Source: Lysobacter firmicutimachus (GTDB lineage: Bacteria > Pseudomonadota > Gammaproteobacteria > Xanthomonadales > Xanthomonadaceae). From it: DNA of 64,000 bases. The position numbers and the translations under genes are program-made. Shown one piece after another: positions 37,705-48,318 of the stretch (position 1 is the stretch's first letter; each line of letters starts with the position of its first letter). The stretch covers positions 4,653,501 through 4,717,500 of the forward strand of contig NZ_JBANDL010000002.1 of the NCBI RefSeq assembly GCF_037027445.1, given 5' to 3'. The notes under the pieces are model-generated. The model ran no database searches. It was given only the letters and a program-made list of their open reading frames with translations, and was not told the DNA's origin.

Positions 37705-38583
37705 TTACAGCACGTAGACGAACAGGAACAGGCCCAGCCAGACCACGTCGACGAAGTGCCAGTACCAGGCCACCGCTTCGAAGGCGAAATGGTTGTCCTT
37801 GCTGAAATGGCCCTTGAGGCAGCGGAACCAGATCACCGCCAGCATGATCGTGCCGAGGGTGACGTGGGCGCCGTGGAAGCCGGTCAGCATGAAGAAGGTC
37901 GAACCGTAGATGCCCGAGCCCAGGGTCAGGTTCAGTTCCTTGTAGGCGTGGATGTATTCCTCGGCCTGGAAGAACAGGAACAGGCAGCCCAGGGCCACGG
38001 TCAGGCCCAGCCACACCAGCAGCGCCTTGCGGTGCGCGCCCTTGAGCGCATGGTGCGCCAGGGTCACGGTCACGCCCGAGGTCAGCAGGATCAGGGTGTT
38101 GAGCAGCGGCAGGCCCCAGGCCGGAATGGTCTGGAAGTGGCCACCGACCTGGCCCGGGCCCGAGCTCGGCCAGGCCGCGCTGAACTCCGGCCACAGCAGG
38201 CTGTTGGTCATCACGCCGTCGCCGTCGCCGCCCAGCCACGGCAGGGCGAACTGGCGGGCGTAGAACAGCGCGCCGAAGAAGGCGGCGAAGAACATCACCT
38301 CGGAGAAGATGAACCAGATCATCCCCATCCGGAACGAGACGTCGACCTGCTTGTTGTAGTTGCCGCGCACCGATTCGCGGACCACGTCGCCGAACCAGCC
38401 GTACAGCACGCCGACCATCATCGCCAGGCCGACGAAGAACACCGGCTTGCCCCAGCTGACTTCGTTGAGCCAGCTCGCGATGCCGATCATGGTCGTGAAC
38501 AGGCCGATCGAACCGAGGAACGGCCAGCGGCTGCTGTGCGGCACGAAGTAGTGATTGGCGTCTGGCGTGTGGGCGTGGGCCAT
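37705..38583 (-). CDS. ctaE: cytochrome c oxidase subunit III
   Basis: This 292-residue inner membrane protein has seven hydrophobic segments. HTPDANHYFVPHSSRWPFLG, AEEYIHAYKELNLTLGSGIY, FFMLTGFHGAHVTLGTIML and the C-terminal EAVAWYWHFVDVVWLGLF are characteristic of aa3-oxidase subunit III, which stabilises proton pumping by subunit I. It follows ctaG by 30 bp in the same orientation. Confidence 0.96.
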   Translation of the reverse strand: MAHAHTPDANHYFVPHSSRWPFLGSIGLFTTMIGIASWLNEVSWGKPVFFVGLAMMVGVLYGWFGDVVRESVRGNYNKQVDVSFRMGMIWFIFSEVMFFAAFFGALFYARQFALPWLGGDGDGVMTNSLLWPEFSAAWPSSGPGQVGGHFQTIPAWGLPLLNTLILLTSGVTVTLAHHALKGAHRKALLVWLGLTVALGCLFLFFQAEEYIHAYKELNLTLGSGIYGSTFFMLTGFHGAHVTLGTIMLAVIWFRCLKGHFSKDNHFAFEAVAWYWHFVDVVWLGLFLFVYVL

Positions 38584-38613
38584 GGCGGCGTTCCTGGTGG
38601 GTGCTGAGCCAGC

Positions 38614-39234
38614 TTACGGCGCCGCCAGCGGCGAGGGGGCGGTCTTGGCGACCGGTCCCTGCTGCAGGCGCGCGGTGAGCACGTCGTTCTTGAAGAAGGT
38701 ATAGGACAGCGTAATCGTGTGCACGTCGGCCGGCAGGTTCGGATCGACGATGAAACGCACCGGCATCTCCCGCGACTCGCCCGCCTGCAGGGTCTGGGCG
38801 GTGAAGCAGAAGCACTCGGTCTTGTTGAAATAACCCGACGCGCGCGCCGGCGCGACCGACGGCGAGGCGCTGCCGACGATGGCGCGGTCGGTGGTGTTGC
38901 GGGCGTAGTAGGTGGTCTCGTACTGCTCGCCCGGACGCACCTTCATGCTCAGCTGGTGCGGCTTGAAGTCCCAGGGCAGCTTGGAATTGACGCTGCCGTC
39001 GAACTGCACCGTGACCAGGCGCGCCGCGGCCGGCGCGGCCTGGCCGGCAGCCTGGGCGTCGCCGGCGCCGCGTTCGAGGCGGATGCCGAACACCTTCTCG
39101 CAGGCGATGCGGTACATCGGCACCAGGGCGAAGGTGAAGCCGAACGCGCCCAGCGCGACCAGGACCATGGTCCGGGTCATCTTCGGCCCGGCCTGACGGC
39201 GGGCTTCGGCGGTCTGGGCGTCGCGTTCGCTCAC
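38614..39234 (-). CDS. ctaG: cytochrome c oxidase assembly protein CtaG (Cox11 type)
   Basis: This 206-residue copper chaperone inserts CuB into subunit I. One membrane anchor ([22 protein letters not shown]) precedes a periplasmic immunoglobulin-like domain with the copper-binding CFCF in [14 protein letters not shown]. The GTG start at 39232-39234 overlaps the stop of the 44-residue upstream gene (GTGA), supporting this choice and indicating coupled translation. Confidence 0.94.
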   Translation of the reverse strand: MSERDAQTAEARRQAGPKMTRTMVLVALGAFGFTFALVPMYRIACEKVFGIRLERGAGDAQAAGQAAPAAARLVTVQFDGSVNSKLPWDFKPHQLSMKVRPGEQYETTYYARNTTDRAIVGSASPSVAPARASGYFNKTECFCFTAQTLQAGESREMPVRFIVDPNLPADVHTITLSYTFFKNDVLTARLQQGPVAKTAPSPLAAP

Positions 39235-39365
39235 TTCGACAGCACTCCGCTGAGGATGAACAACACGTAGATCGTTACCGCCGCCGCACCGAACCACAAG
39301 GCCGTGCGTCGGGCCGCGGCGCGGCGGCGGGCGAGATCCTGCGGATCGGTCGGCGGACGGTTCAT
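39231..39365 (-). CDS. 44-residue single-pass protein of the oxidase operon
   Basis: This short gene runs from ATG at 39363-39365 to TGA at 39231-39233. It encodes [20 protein letters not shown] and then [20 protein letters not shown] and VLSK. It has a charged N-terminus and one membrane helix. Small proteins of this form lie between subunit I and ctaG in many proteobacteria and are annotated as cytochrome oxidase small assembly proteins. The four-base overlap with ctaG and position 64 bp after ctaD support a real gene. Confidence 0.8.
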   Translation of the reverse strand: MNRPPTDPQDLARRRAAARRTALWFGAAAVTIYVLFILSGVLSK

Positions 39366-39429
39366 CGTCTGGGGCCAGGAAGGCGGCGCGGCGCCCGGGG
39401 CGCGCGCCGCGCTCCGCGGCGCGGTCCGG

Positions 39430-41058
<1,629 letters not shown>

Positions 41059-41085
41059 GGCCTACCTCTGATGAATGCTTGACGA

Positions 41086-42039
41086 TCAACCGGCGGACGC
41101 AGCGCGCGGAGCGGCGGCGGCCGTGGCGTCGGGATTCGGAGCGGCGGCCGGAGCCGGCGTAGCGTCGGCCGGAGCGGCCGGAGCGGCGGCGGGCGCCGCC
41201 GGCGCAGCGGCCGGAGCCGGCGCATTCTTGGCCTTCTGCTCGGCCAGCCACTGCTGGTATTCGGCCTTGGGCAGGGCGCGGACCACGATCGGCATGAAGC
41301 CGTGGTCCTTGCCGCACAGCTCGGCGCACTGGCCGCGGTAGATGCCCGGCTGCTTGATCTCGGTCCAGGCCTCGTTGACGATGCCCGGGATCGCGTCCTG
41401 CTTCCAGCCCAGCGCCGGCACCCACCAGGCGTGGATCACGTCGTCGGCGGTGATGACGAAGCGGATCTTCGTGTCGGTCGGCAGGACCAGCACGTTGTCG
41501 ACGTCGAGCAGGTAGTGCTCGTGATCGGCGGCGGCGATGACCTTGCCGCTCTGGCGCAACTGGTCGCTCTTGCGGTCCAGGCGGCTGGTGAAGGCCACGT
41601 CCTGGCCCAGGTACTCGTACTTCCACATCCACTGGTAGCCGGTGATCTTCACCGTCATCGCCGAGTCGCGGGTGTCGTACATGTTGATCAGCTTGCTGGT
41701 GGCCGGGAAGGCCATCAGCACGAGCAGGGCGACCGGGACCACGGTCCAGACGATCTCCAGCTTGGTGCTGTGGGTGAAGTCCTTGTCGGGCACCGCGCCC
41801 TTGGACTTGCGGAACTTGAACATGGCCACGGCCATGGCGCCGAACACCAGCAGGCCGATGATCACGCAGATCCACAGCGCCAGCATGTGCGCCGAGTAGG
41901 CATTGGCCGACTGCGCGGTGACGCCCTGGCCCATATTGAGCTGCCACGGCTTGGGATCGGCCGCCTGCGCGACTGCGAGAACCGGCAACGCCATCGCGGC
42001 GATGCCCACTGCCCACTGCTTGAAACGACCGGCTTTCAT
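41086..42039 (-). CDS. ctaC: cytochrome c oxidase subunit II
   Basis: This 317-residue subunit carries the CuA centre that takes electrons from cytochrome c. A signal peptide (cleaved near VLAVAQA) and two membrane hairpin helices precede the cupredoxin domain with HAWWVPALG and the CuA motif QCAELCGKDHGFM. The C-terminal 50 or so residues are an Ala/Pro tail of low complexity, similar in style to those on cytochrome c4 and the lipoprotein DsbA. ATG at 42037-42039 is the start that gives a proper signal. Confidence 0.95.
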   Translation of the reverse strand: MKAGRFKQWAVGIAAMALPVLAVAQAADPKPWQLNMGQGVTAQSANAYSAHMLALWICVIIGLLVFGAMAVAMFKFRKSKGAVPDKDFTHSTKLEIVWTVVPVALLVLMAFPATSKLINMYDTRDSAMTVKITGYQWMWKYEYLGQDVAFTSRLDRKSDQLRQSGKVIAAADHEHYLLDVDNVLVLPTDTKIRFVITADDVIHAWWVPALGWKQDAIPGIVNEAWTEIKQPGIYRGQCAELCGKDHGFMPIVVRALPKAEYQQWLAEQKAKNAPAPAAAPAAPAAAPAAPADATPAPAAAPNPDATAAAAPRAASAG

Positions 42040-42469
42040 CAGTTCGAGCCCCAGAAAATCAGTGTTGGTGTGCAACGCGCTCCGCGGGCTGCCCTTCCCG
42101 GCGCGTACCGCGCCGATTCTGGCTGAGCGCGGCGGCCTTGCGGGAAGAGGTGGCTGGCGAGCCCTGATGATGAGGGCCCATCACGCCGGCATCGGCGCTA
42201 CGGATAACCGCGAAATGGTAGCGGTCGCCCCGCCCTGCGGCAACCCGCCGCATGGACAGGAAAAATCGCGCGCAAAGCCCGCAACGGCGGGGTTTCGCGC
42301 ATTCGCGGCGGGTTCCGGCGCGCATCCGCGGCGGCGGCCGCTTGCGGCAAGGCGGCGCGGCAGCGCGATCCGGCCGTCCCCCGCCAGCGGCGGCGAAGCC
42401 GATCGCGTACAGGCCGGGACCGATAGAAAGCTCTAAAATGGCGCTCTTCCTCCCCCCGTCTCGGGTCCG
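42040..42469. other. divergent intergenic region between ctaC and putA
   Basis: This 430-base region must hold the promoters of the oxidase operon (minus) and of putA (plus). TAAAAT at 42434-42439 is a fair -10 element for putA, but I see no good -35 at the right distance. On the minus side nothing close to consensus was found. No gene or repeat is seen. Confidence 0.45.
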
Positions 42470-45400
42470 ATGTCCACCAACGCCTCCTCCGCCGTCGCCA
42501 GCGACGGCCCGCCGCCGCACTCGCGCGCCTCCGCACCGAGCGCGATGATCAGTCCCGAACTGCCGCCCGCCCCCGCCGGCCCGCGCGCCGCGCTCACTGC
42601 CGGCTGGGTCCGCGACGAGGCCGAGCACGTGCGCGGCCTGCTGGAACTCGCGCGCCTGCCGGAAGCCGACCGCGCCGCCGCCCAGGCCACCGCGGCCGAC
42701 CTGGTCAAGCGGGTCCGCGCCCGCGCCCAAGCCCAGGGCGCGATCGAAGCCTTCATGCGCCAGTACGACCTGGGCAGCGAAGAAGGCGTGCTGTTGATGT
42801 GCGTGGCCGAGGCGCTGCTGCGCATTCCGGACCAGGAGACCGCCGACAAGCTGATCCGCGACAAGCTCGGCGACGCCGACTGGAAGCGCCACCTCGGCCA
42901 GTCCGACTCGGTCCTGGTCAATGCCTCGACCTGGGGCCTGATGCTGACCGGCAAGCTGGTCGACCTGGCCGACGACACCAAGCGCGACGTGCACAACGCG
43001 TTCAAGCGCCTGGTCGGTCGGGTCGGCGAGCCGGTGATCCGGCTGGCGGTGCGCCAGGCGATGCGGATCATGGGCCATCAGTTCGTGATGGGCCGCACCA
43101 TCGGCGAGGCGTTGGCGCGCTCGAAGAAGGGCGACAACGCCCACTACCGCTACTCCTTCGACATGCTCGGCGAGGGCGCGCTGACCACCAAGGACGCGCT
43201 GCGCTACCTGCAGGCCTACCGCGACGCGATCCACGCGATCGGCAAGAGCGGTAACTACAAAAACAGCGACGTGTTCGCCGCCCCGTCGATCTCGGTCAAG
43301 CTGTCGGCCCTGCACCCGCGCTACGAGCACGCCAAGCGCGCCCGGGTGTTCGCCGAACTGACCCCGCGCGTGCTCGAGCTGGCCCAGCTGGCCAAGGGCT
43401 ACGGCATCGGCTTCACCATCGACGCCGAGGAGGCCGATCGCCTGGAGATGTCGCTGGACGTGATCGCCGGCGCCTACGCCGACCCGTCGCTGGACGGCTG
43501 GGAGGGCTACGGCCTGGCGATCCAGGCCTACCAGAAGCGCGCGCCGGAGGCGATCGACTTCATCGCCGACCTCGCCCGCCGCACCGGCCGCCGCATCCCG
43601 GTGCGCCTGGTCAAGGGCGCGTACTGGGACAGCGAGATCAAGCGCGCCCAGATCGACGGCCAGGAAGGCTACCCGGTGTTCACCCGCAAGCCGAACACCG
43701 ACGTGTCCTACCTGGCCAACGCCCGGCGCATGCTCGAGGCCGCCGACGCGATCTATCCCATGTTCGCCACCCACAACGCCCAGACCATCGCCACCATCCA
43801 CCGCCGCGCCAAGGCGATGGGCCGCGAAAAGCACTTCGAGTTCCAGAAGCTGCACGGCATGGGCGACGACCTGTACGCCGAAGTGATCCCGGCCGACCGT
43901 CTGGATGCGCCCTGCCGCGTCTACGCCCCGGTCGGCTCGCACGAAGACCTGCTGCCCTACCTGGTCCGGCGCCTGCTCGAGAACGGCGCCAACTCCAGCT
44001 TCGTCAACCGCATCACCGATGAGGACATCGCGATCGAGGACCTGATCCAAGACCCGGTCGAAACGGTGTCCGGCTTCGACAGCATCCCGCATCCGCGCAT
44101 TCCGCTTCCGGCCGACCTCTACCGCAGCTTCGGCTACGACAGGACCAATTCCATGGGCGTCAATCTCGCCAACGATCAGCAACTGCAGTCCCTCGCCGCC
44201 GCCGTCAACGCCGCCGTCGGCGACTGGCGCGCCGCTCCGCTGGTGCCGGGCGCGACCGTGCAGGGCCCGGACATCGCCGTCACCAATCCGGCCGACCGTC
44301 GCGAAACCGTCGGCCAGTGGAAGGCCGCCGACAGCGCCACCGTCGAGCTGGCGCTGAAGAACGCCGTCGCCGCCCAGGAAGCCTGGGACGCGACCCCGGC
44401 CGCCAGCCGCGCCGCGATCCTCGAACACGCCGCCCAACTGCTGGAAGAGCGCATGCCGCAGTACATCGCGCTGTGCACCAAGGAGGCCGGCAAGACCATC
44501 CCCGACGGCGTCGCCGAAGTGCGCGAGGCGGTCGATTTCCTGCGCTACTACGGCGCCCAGGCGCGCAAGCTGTTCGCGCCGGAAGCGCTGCCGGGCCCGA
44601 CCGGCGAATCCAACACCCTGCACCTGTCCGGCCGCGGCGTGTTCGTCTGCATCAGCCCGTGGAACTTCCCGCTGGCGATCTTCATCGGCCAGATCTCCGC
44701 CGCCCTGGCCGCCGGCAACAGCGTCATCGCCAAGCCGGCCGAGCAGACCAATCTGATCGGCTATTACGCGGTCAAGCTGCTGCACGAAGCCGGCATTCCC
44801 GAAGCCGTGCTGCAGTTCCTGCCCGGCGACGGCGCCACCGTCGGCGCGGCGCTGACCCGCGACCCGCGCGTCGCCGGGGTGGCCTTCACCGGCTCGACCG
44901 ACACCGCGCGCGCGATCAACCGTTCGCTGGCCGCGCGCGACGCCGCCATCGGCGTGCTGATCGCCGAAACCGGCGGCCAGAACGCGCTGATCGCCGACTC
45001 GTCCTCGCTGCCGGAACAACTGGTCAAGGACGCGATCGGCTCGGCCTTCACCTCGGCCGGCCAGCGCTGCTCGGCGGCGCGCGTGCTGTTCGTGCAGGAC
45101 GACATCGCCGACAAGGTCACCCACATGCTCGCCGGCGCGATGGCCGAGCTGAAGGTCGGCAACCCCGGCCTGCTGTCGACCGACGTCGGCCCGGTGATCG
45201 ACGAGGACGCGCTGAAGATGCTGGTCGAGCACGCCGCGCGCATGGACAAGGAAGCGGTGAAGATCGGCGAAGTCGCGGTCGACGGCGACGCCGCCCACGG
45301 CAGCTTCTTCGCCCCGCGCGCTTATGCGCTGAAGTCGCTGGACCAGCTGCACAAGGAAGTGTTCGGCCCGGTGCTGCACGTGATCCGCTGGAAGGCCGAT

Positions 45401-45706
45401 CAGCTCGACGCGGTGATCGACGCGATCAACGCCACCGGCTACGGCCTGACCCTGGGCATCCACTCGCGCATCGACGAGACGATCGACCGGATCAGCGCAC
45501 GGGTCAAGGTCGGCAACTGCTATGTCAACCGCAACCAAATCGGCGCGGTGGTCGGCGTGCAACCGTTCGGCGGGCAGAACCTGTCCGGCACCGGGCCCAA
45601 GGCCGGCGGCCCGCACTACCTGCCGCGCTTCACCACCGAGAAGACCATCACCGTCAACACCACCGCGACCGGCGGCAACGCCTCGCTGCTGACCCTGGGC
45701 GATTGA
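42470..45706 (+). CDS. putA: bifunctional proline dehydrogenase / L-glutamate gamma-semialdehyde dehydrogenase
   Basis: This 1078-residue protein oxidises proline to glutamate in two steps. The FAD-binding PRODH barrel shows NASTWGLMLTGKLV, APSISVKLSALHPRYEHAK, FTIDAEEADRLEMS and RLVKGAYWDSEIK. The aldehyde dehydrogenase half has ISPWNFPLAIF, the catalytic Glu in AETGGQNALI and Cys in SAGQRCSAARVLF. The N-terminus lacks the ribbon-helix-helix DNA-binding domain of E. coli PutA, and the size fits the short enzymes, so it probably does not repress its own gene. Confidence 0.95.
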   Translation: MSTNASSAVASDGPPPHSRASAPSAMISPELPPAPAGPRAALTAGWVRDEAEHVRGLLELARLPEADRAAAQATAADLVKRVRARAQAQGAIEAFMRQYDLGSEEGVLLMCVAEALLRIPDQETADKLIRDKLGDADWKRHLGQSDSVLVNASTWGLMLTGKLVDLADDTKRDVHNAFKRLVGRVGEPVIRLAVRQAMRIMGHQFVMGRTIGEALARSKKGDNAHYRYSFDMLGEGALTTKDALRYLQAYRDAIHAIGKSGNYKNSDVFAAPSISVKLSALHPRYEHAKRARVFAELTPRVLELAQLAKGYGIGFTIDAEEADRLEMSLDVIAGAYADPSLDGWEGYGLAIQAYQKRAPEAIDFIADLARRTGRRIPVRLVKGAYWDSEIKRAQIDGQEGYPVFTRKPNTDVSYLANARRMLEAADAIYPMFATHNAQTIATIHRRAKAMGREKHFEFQKLHGMGDDLYAEVIPADRLDAPCRVYAPVGSHEDLLPYLVRRLLENGANSSFVNRITDEDIAIEDLIQDPVETVSGFDSIPHPRIPLPADLYRSFGYDRTNSMGVNLANDQQLQSLAAAVNAAVGDWRAAPLVPGATVQGPDIAVTNPADRRETVGQWKAADSATVELALKNAVAAQEAWDATPAASRAAILEHAAQLLEERMPQYIALCTKEAGKTIPDGVAEVREAVDFLRYYGAQARKLFAPEALPGPTGESNTLHLSGRGVFVCISPWNFPLAIFIGQISAALAAGNSVIAKPAEQTNLIGYYAVKLLHEAGIPEAVLQFLPGDGATVGAALTRDPRVAGVAFTGSTDTARAINRSLAARDAAIGVLIAETGGQNALIADSSSLPEQLVKDAIGSAFTSAGQRCSAARVLFVQDDIADKVTHMLAGAMAELKVGNPGLLSTDVGPVIDEDALKMLVEHAARMDKEAVKIGEVAVDGDAAHGSFFAPRAYALKSLDQLHKEVFGPVLHVIRWKADQLDAVIDAINATGYGLTLGIHSRIDETIDRISARVKVGNCYVNRNQIGAVVGVQPFGGQNLSGTGPKAGGPHYLPRFTTEKTITVNTTATGGNASLLTLGD

Positions 45707-45747
45707 CCGGCACCGCGGCCCGACAGGCCGCACTGCTCGCAACACCG

Positions 45748-45780
45748 AAACGGCGCGCCGCCAGGCGCGCCGTTTTTTAT
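45748..45780 (+). terminator. terminator after putA
   Basis: ACGGCGCGCC pairs with GGCGCGCCGT across a short loop, followed by TTTTTAT; it starts 42 bases past the putA stop. Confidence 0.9.
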
Positions 45781-45790
45781 TGCGCCCGGC

Positions 45791-45953
45791 TCTTGTAGGA
45801 GCGGCGTGAGCCGCGACAACCGCAGCGATGTGCGCGAGCGCGGCATCCGAAGCGCTGGAGCATCGAGCGCGAGTGGTTTCGACGCGCTTCGGATGCTGCG
45901 CTTACGTGCGTCGCTGCGGTTGGTCGCGGCTCACGCCGCTCCTACAGGAACCT
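45791..45953. repeat. family A palindromic element after putA
   Basis: The left arm is TTGTAGGAGCGGCGTGAGCC plus GCGACAACCGCAGCGATG; the right arm is GTCGCTGCGGTTGGTCGCGG plus CTCACGCCGCTCCTACAGG. The interior GCGGCATCCGAAGCGC pairs with GCGCTTCGGATGCTGCGC, so nearly the whole element can fold on itself. Confidence 0.85.
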
Positions 45954-46139
45954 GCCGCCCAGATACGCGCCGCACGCGAACGTTCGTTTCGTGCGCGCGA
46001 TCGCATTGCGCTGCTCGGGCGCGCCCTAGCTAGGGCACGCCCCGGCTGTCGCACGCCGCCGCTGCGCAGGACACTCGCCCGCAGACGCAGTCAGGGGGCT
46101 GCTCTCCGCATCCGGCACACGCTCGACGGGAGAGTCACC

Positions 46140-46775
46140 ATGATCCACAACATCGTCCGCGGCGACACGTTGTCCGACATCGCCCTGCTGTTCCAGACCA
46201 CGGTCGAGCGGCTGATGTCGCTCAACGACCAGATCCAGAATCGCGACCTGATCTTCGCCGGCGACACCCTCCGGCTAGACGGGTTGAGCGAGGGGCGCGG
46301 CGACGGCCGCATCGACACCGACAACCGCGTCGATGCCGACACCCGGGTCGACACCGGCCGCGGTAACGCCGCCGACATCGCCAAGCGCTTCCTCGGTCGC
46401 GACGCCAGCGACCTCAAGCGCAGCGGCGAGATTCCGATGAACCCGAACGTGCCCAGCGACGTGTGCTGCGCCAACTTCGTCACCGCTTGCCTGCAGAAGG
46501 CCGGCGCGATCGACTGGCACACCGACTCGGTGGTCAATCTGCGCGACCGCCTCATCGGCGAAGGCTGGAAGCGCGTCGACGTCAGCCAGGCCAAGCCCGG
46601 CGACGTGGTGATCATGCAGAACGCGAGGCAATCGCACACCGTGCTGTTCGCCGGCCTCGACGCCAACGGCAAACCGCAGTTCATCGGCTCCAACAACCGC
46701 AACGCCGACGGCACTCAGGAAATCAGTTGGGGCGGCGCCAGCGGCGATTGGTACATCCTGTCCAGGCCGCGCTGA
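46140..46775 (+). CDS. LysM domain protein with a Cys/His peptidase-like domain
   Basis: This 211-residue protein begins directly with a LysM peptidoglycan-binding domain (residues 3-47: IVRGDTLSDIALLFQTTVER ... NRDLIFAGDTLRL). An Asp/Arg-rich linker follows (RIDTDNRVDADTRVDTGRG, 58-76). The C-terminal domain has DVCCANFVTACLQKAG (107-122), PGDVVIMQ, SHTVLFAG with His166, and GSNNRNADG, the layout of CHAP/NlpC-like amidases and endopeptidases. There is no signal peptide, so it would need lysis or a dedicated secretion system to reach the wall. It may be an exported effector or an endolysin-like enzyme. Confidence 0.75.
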   Translation: MIHNIVRGDTLSDIALLFQTTVERLMSLNDQIQNRDLIFAGDTLRLDGLSEGRGDGRIDTDNRVDADTRVDTGRGNAADIAKRFLGRDASDLKRSGEIPMNPNVPSDVCCANFVTACLQKAGAIDWHTDSVVNLRDRLIGEGWKRVDVSQAKPGDVVIMQNARQSHTVLFAGLDANGKPQFIGSNNRNADGTQEISWGGASGDWYILSRPR

Positions 46776-46920
46776 GCGCAAAATCCACGCTAGCCGCGCC
46801 GAGCGCGATCCGCGCGCGGCATCCGCTGCCCGCGTTGCAAGCGACGCCGCAGCGCGGCGCCGGCGCGGCGTCCGCAAAGCCTCCTCCGGCCGGCGCGGCC
46901 CCACGGCGCGAAACGCTCGC

Positions 46921-47310
46921 TCAATAGCCGAACAGGCTCGCCGGCGCGCCGAATTCCTGCGGCCACGACTCCCAGGCCACGTCCCCGGGCGCGACCGCCT
47001 GCGCGACCAGGCGCCACGGCCCCTGCTCGTCGCGCTTGAACAAGGCGGCATAGCGCTCCGACATCGCCCCGGCGGCGGCTTGCTCGGCGTATTCGCTGCG
47101 CTTCCAATCGATGCGGCTGCCGTCCGGCGTACGCATGCGCGAGAGCAGGAAGGCCCAATCGCCCAGGCGGTCGAGGCGATCGACCTGCAGCTGCAGCGGC
47201 AGGCCGACCGCCTGCTCGGCGCGCGGCTGCGCCGTCGCCAGCAAATGCGCGTAGTCGGCGTCGCCGGGCTGCAGGGCCTGCAATTGGATCTGCGCGAAAG
47301 AAGTGCTCAT
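46921..47310 (-). CDS. unrecognised small protein
   Basis: I do not recognise this protein of about 129 residues. It begins MSTSFAQIQLQALQPGDADY and contains GDWAFLLSRMRTPDGSRIDW and RYAALFKRDEQGPWRLVAQA, suggesting a compact alpha+beta fold of the SnoaL/NTF2 kind. The ATG at 47310 has GGGAGCGCTC upstream. A GTG at 47334 would add FLSLGAL and make a signal-like start ending SFAQ; this cannot be settled from sequence. Confidence 0.6.
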   Translation of the reverse strand: MSTSFAQIQLQALQPGDADYAHLLATAQPRAEQAVGLPLQLQVDRLDRLGDWAFLLSRMRTPDGSRIDWKRSEYAEQAAAGAMSERYAALFKRDEQGPWRLVAQAVAPGDVAWESWPQEFGAPASLFGY

Positions 47311-47527
47311 GAGCGCTCCCAGACTGAGGAACACGAACGCAGGCGGCGCGAAGGCATGCCGGAGGCGCGGTCCGCAGGCGCCGCGCGCGGTTCGAATCGA
47401 ATCCGCAGGTTAGGCCGGCATCGCGTACGCACCTGCGACGGCCATCGCAGATACGCCGTGCCGCGACCGGCATATCTGCGCGGTTCATCCTGGCAAGATG
47501 GCGCCATCGCCGCTATCCGATGCCGTG

Positions 47528-48001
47528 ATGCCGTCCATCGCCGATCCCGTCACGCAGCGCTCGCCGTCCCACTGGGTCCTCGCTGCGCTCTGGTGCGCGC
47601 TGGCCGGCTGCGCCTCGCTGGCGCCGCTTCCGCTGCCGCGCGAAGCCTGCAGCGAACGCCGCGCGGACCGGTTGCTGTTCGGCATGAACAGTCCCGACGG
47701 CCCGGTGAGCGACGCGCAGTGGCAGGCCTTTCTGGCCGAAGTGGTGACGCCGCGCTTTCCCGACGGGCTGACCGTGTACCAGGCCAAGGGCCAATGGCGC
47801 GGCGCCGGCGGCGAGATCGAACAAGAGGATTCGCGCGCGATCGATCTGGTCCACGCCGACAGCGCGGACGGTCGCCGGCGTGTGGTCGAGATCGCCGAGC
47901 TGTACAAGCAGCGCTTCCGCCAGGAAGCGGTGCTGATCCTCAGCGCGCCCGCGCGCGCCTGCTTCGCCTCCGCAACCCGTGCGGATGCGCCGGCCGGCTG
48001 A
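47528..48001 (+). CDS. DUF3574-type lipoprotein
   Basis: This protein of about 157 residues has a lipobox in WCALAGCASL, so it should be anchored in a membrane facing the periplasm. The rest (CSERRADRLLFGMNSPDGPV, WQAFLAEVVTPRFPDGLTVY and VVEIAELYKQRFRQEAVLIL) matches the DUF3574 pattern; the function is unknown. An ATG ten codons upstream (47498) is an alternative start. The ATG at 47528 is preferred because it gives a lipoprotein signal of usual length. Confidence 0.7.
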   Translation: MPSIADPVTQRSPSHWVLAALWCALAGCASLAPLPLPREACSERRADRLLFGMNSPDGPVSDAQWQAFLAEVVTPRFPDGLTVYQAKGQWRGAGGEIEQEDSRAIDLVHADSADGRRRVVEIAELYKQRFRQEAVLILSAPARACFASATRADAPAG

Positions 48002-48022
48002 ACGCCGTCGCGCCGCGCGGGT

Positions 48023-48277
48023 TCAAGGCCGCAGTTCGGTCGGCTGTTCGAGCTGATAGCAGGCGTCGGCGAGGTCGTCGAACTTGGCCGCCAGCAACGC
48101 CTGCGCATCGCGCACGCCGCGGTTGTAGTAGTGAGCGCCGATCTGCTCGGAAACGAAGTCGAGCAGGAACTCGCCGTCGAAGCGTCCCAGCGGCTGCCCC
48201 AGTTCGCGTTCGAAGTAGCTTTGCAGCTTGCCGACCAGCAGGGCCTTTTCTTCGGCATCGAAACGGATGGCGGGCAT
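48023..48277 (-). CDS. DUF2164 family protein
   Basis: This 84-residue protein runs MPAIRFDAEEKALLVGKLQS, YFERELGQPLGRFDGEFLLD, FVSEQIGAHYYNRGVRDAQA and on to ELRP. The sequence FDAEFLLDFxxxxIGxxYYNxGxxDA is the DUF2164 signature. Its function is unknown; members are small cytoplasmic proteins. It lies 41 bp downstream of the MOSC gene on the same strand and is probably cotranscribed. Confidence 0.85.
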   Translation of the reverse strand: MPAIRFDAEEKALLVGKLQSYFERELGQPLGRFDGEFLLDFVSEQIGAHYYNRGVRDAQALLAAKFDDLADACYQLEQPTELRP

Positions 48278-48318
48278 CGTGGAGCTCGCAGGCGGGATGG
48301 CGTCGCAGTGTACGCAAC

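Noticed and set aside
42059..45745. 1228-codon minus-strand open frame opposite putA
   Set aside because: It is the antisense of putA, with Gly/Arg/Val/Asp/His-rich composition and no ribosome site or domain. High GC leaves few stop codons in this frame.
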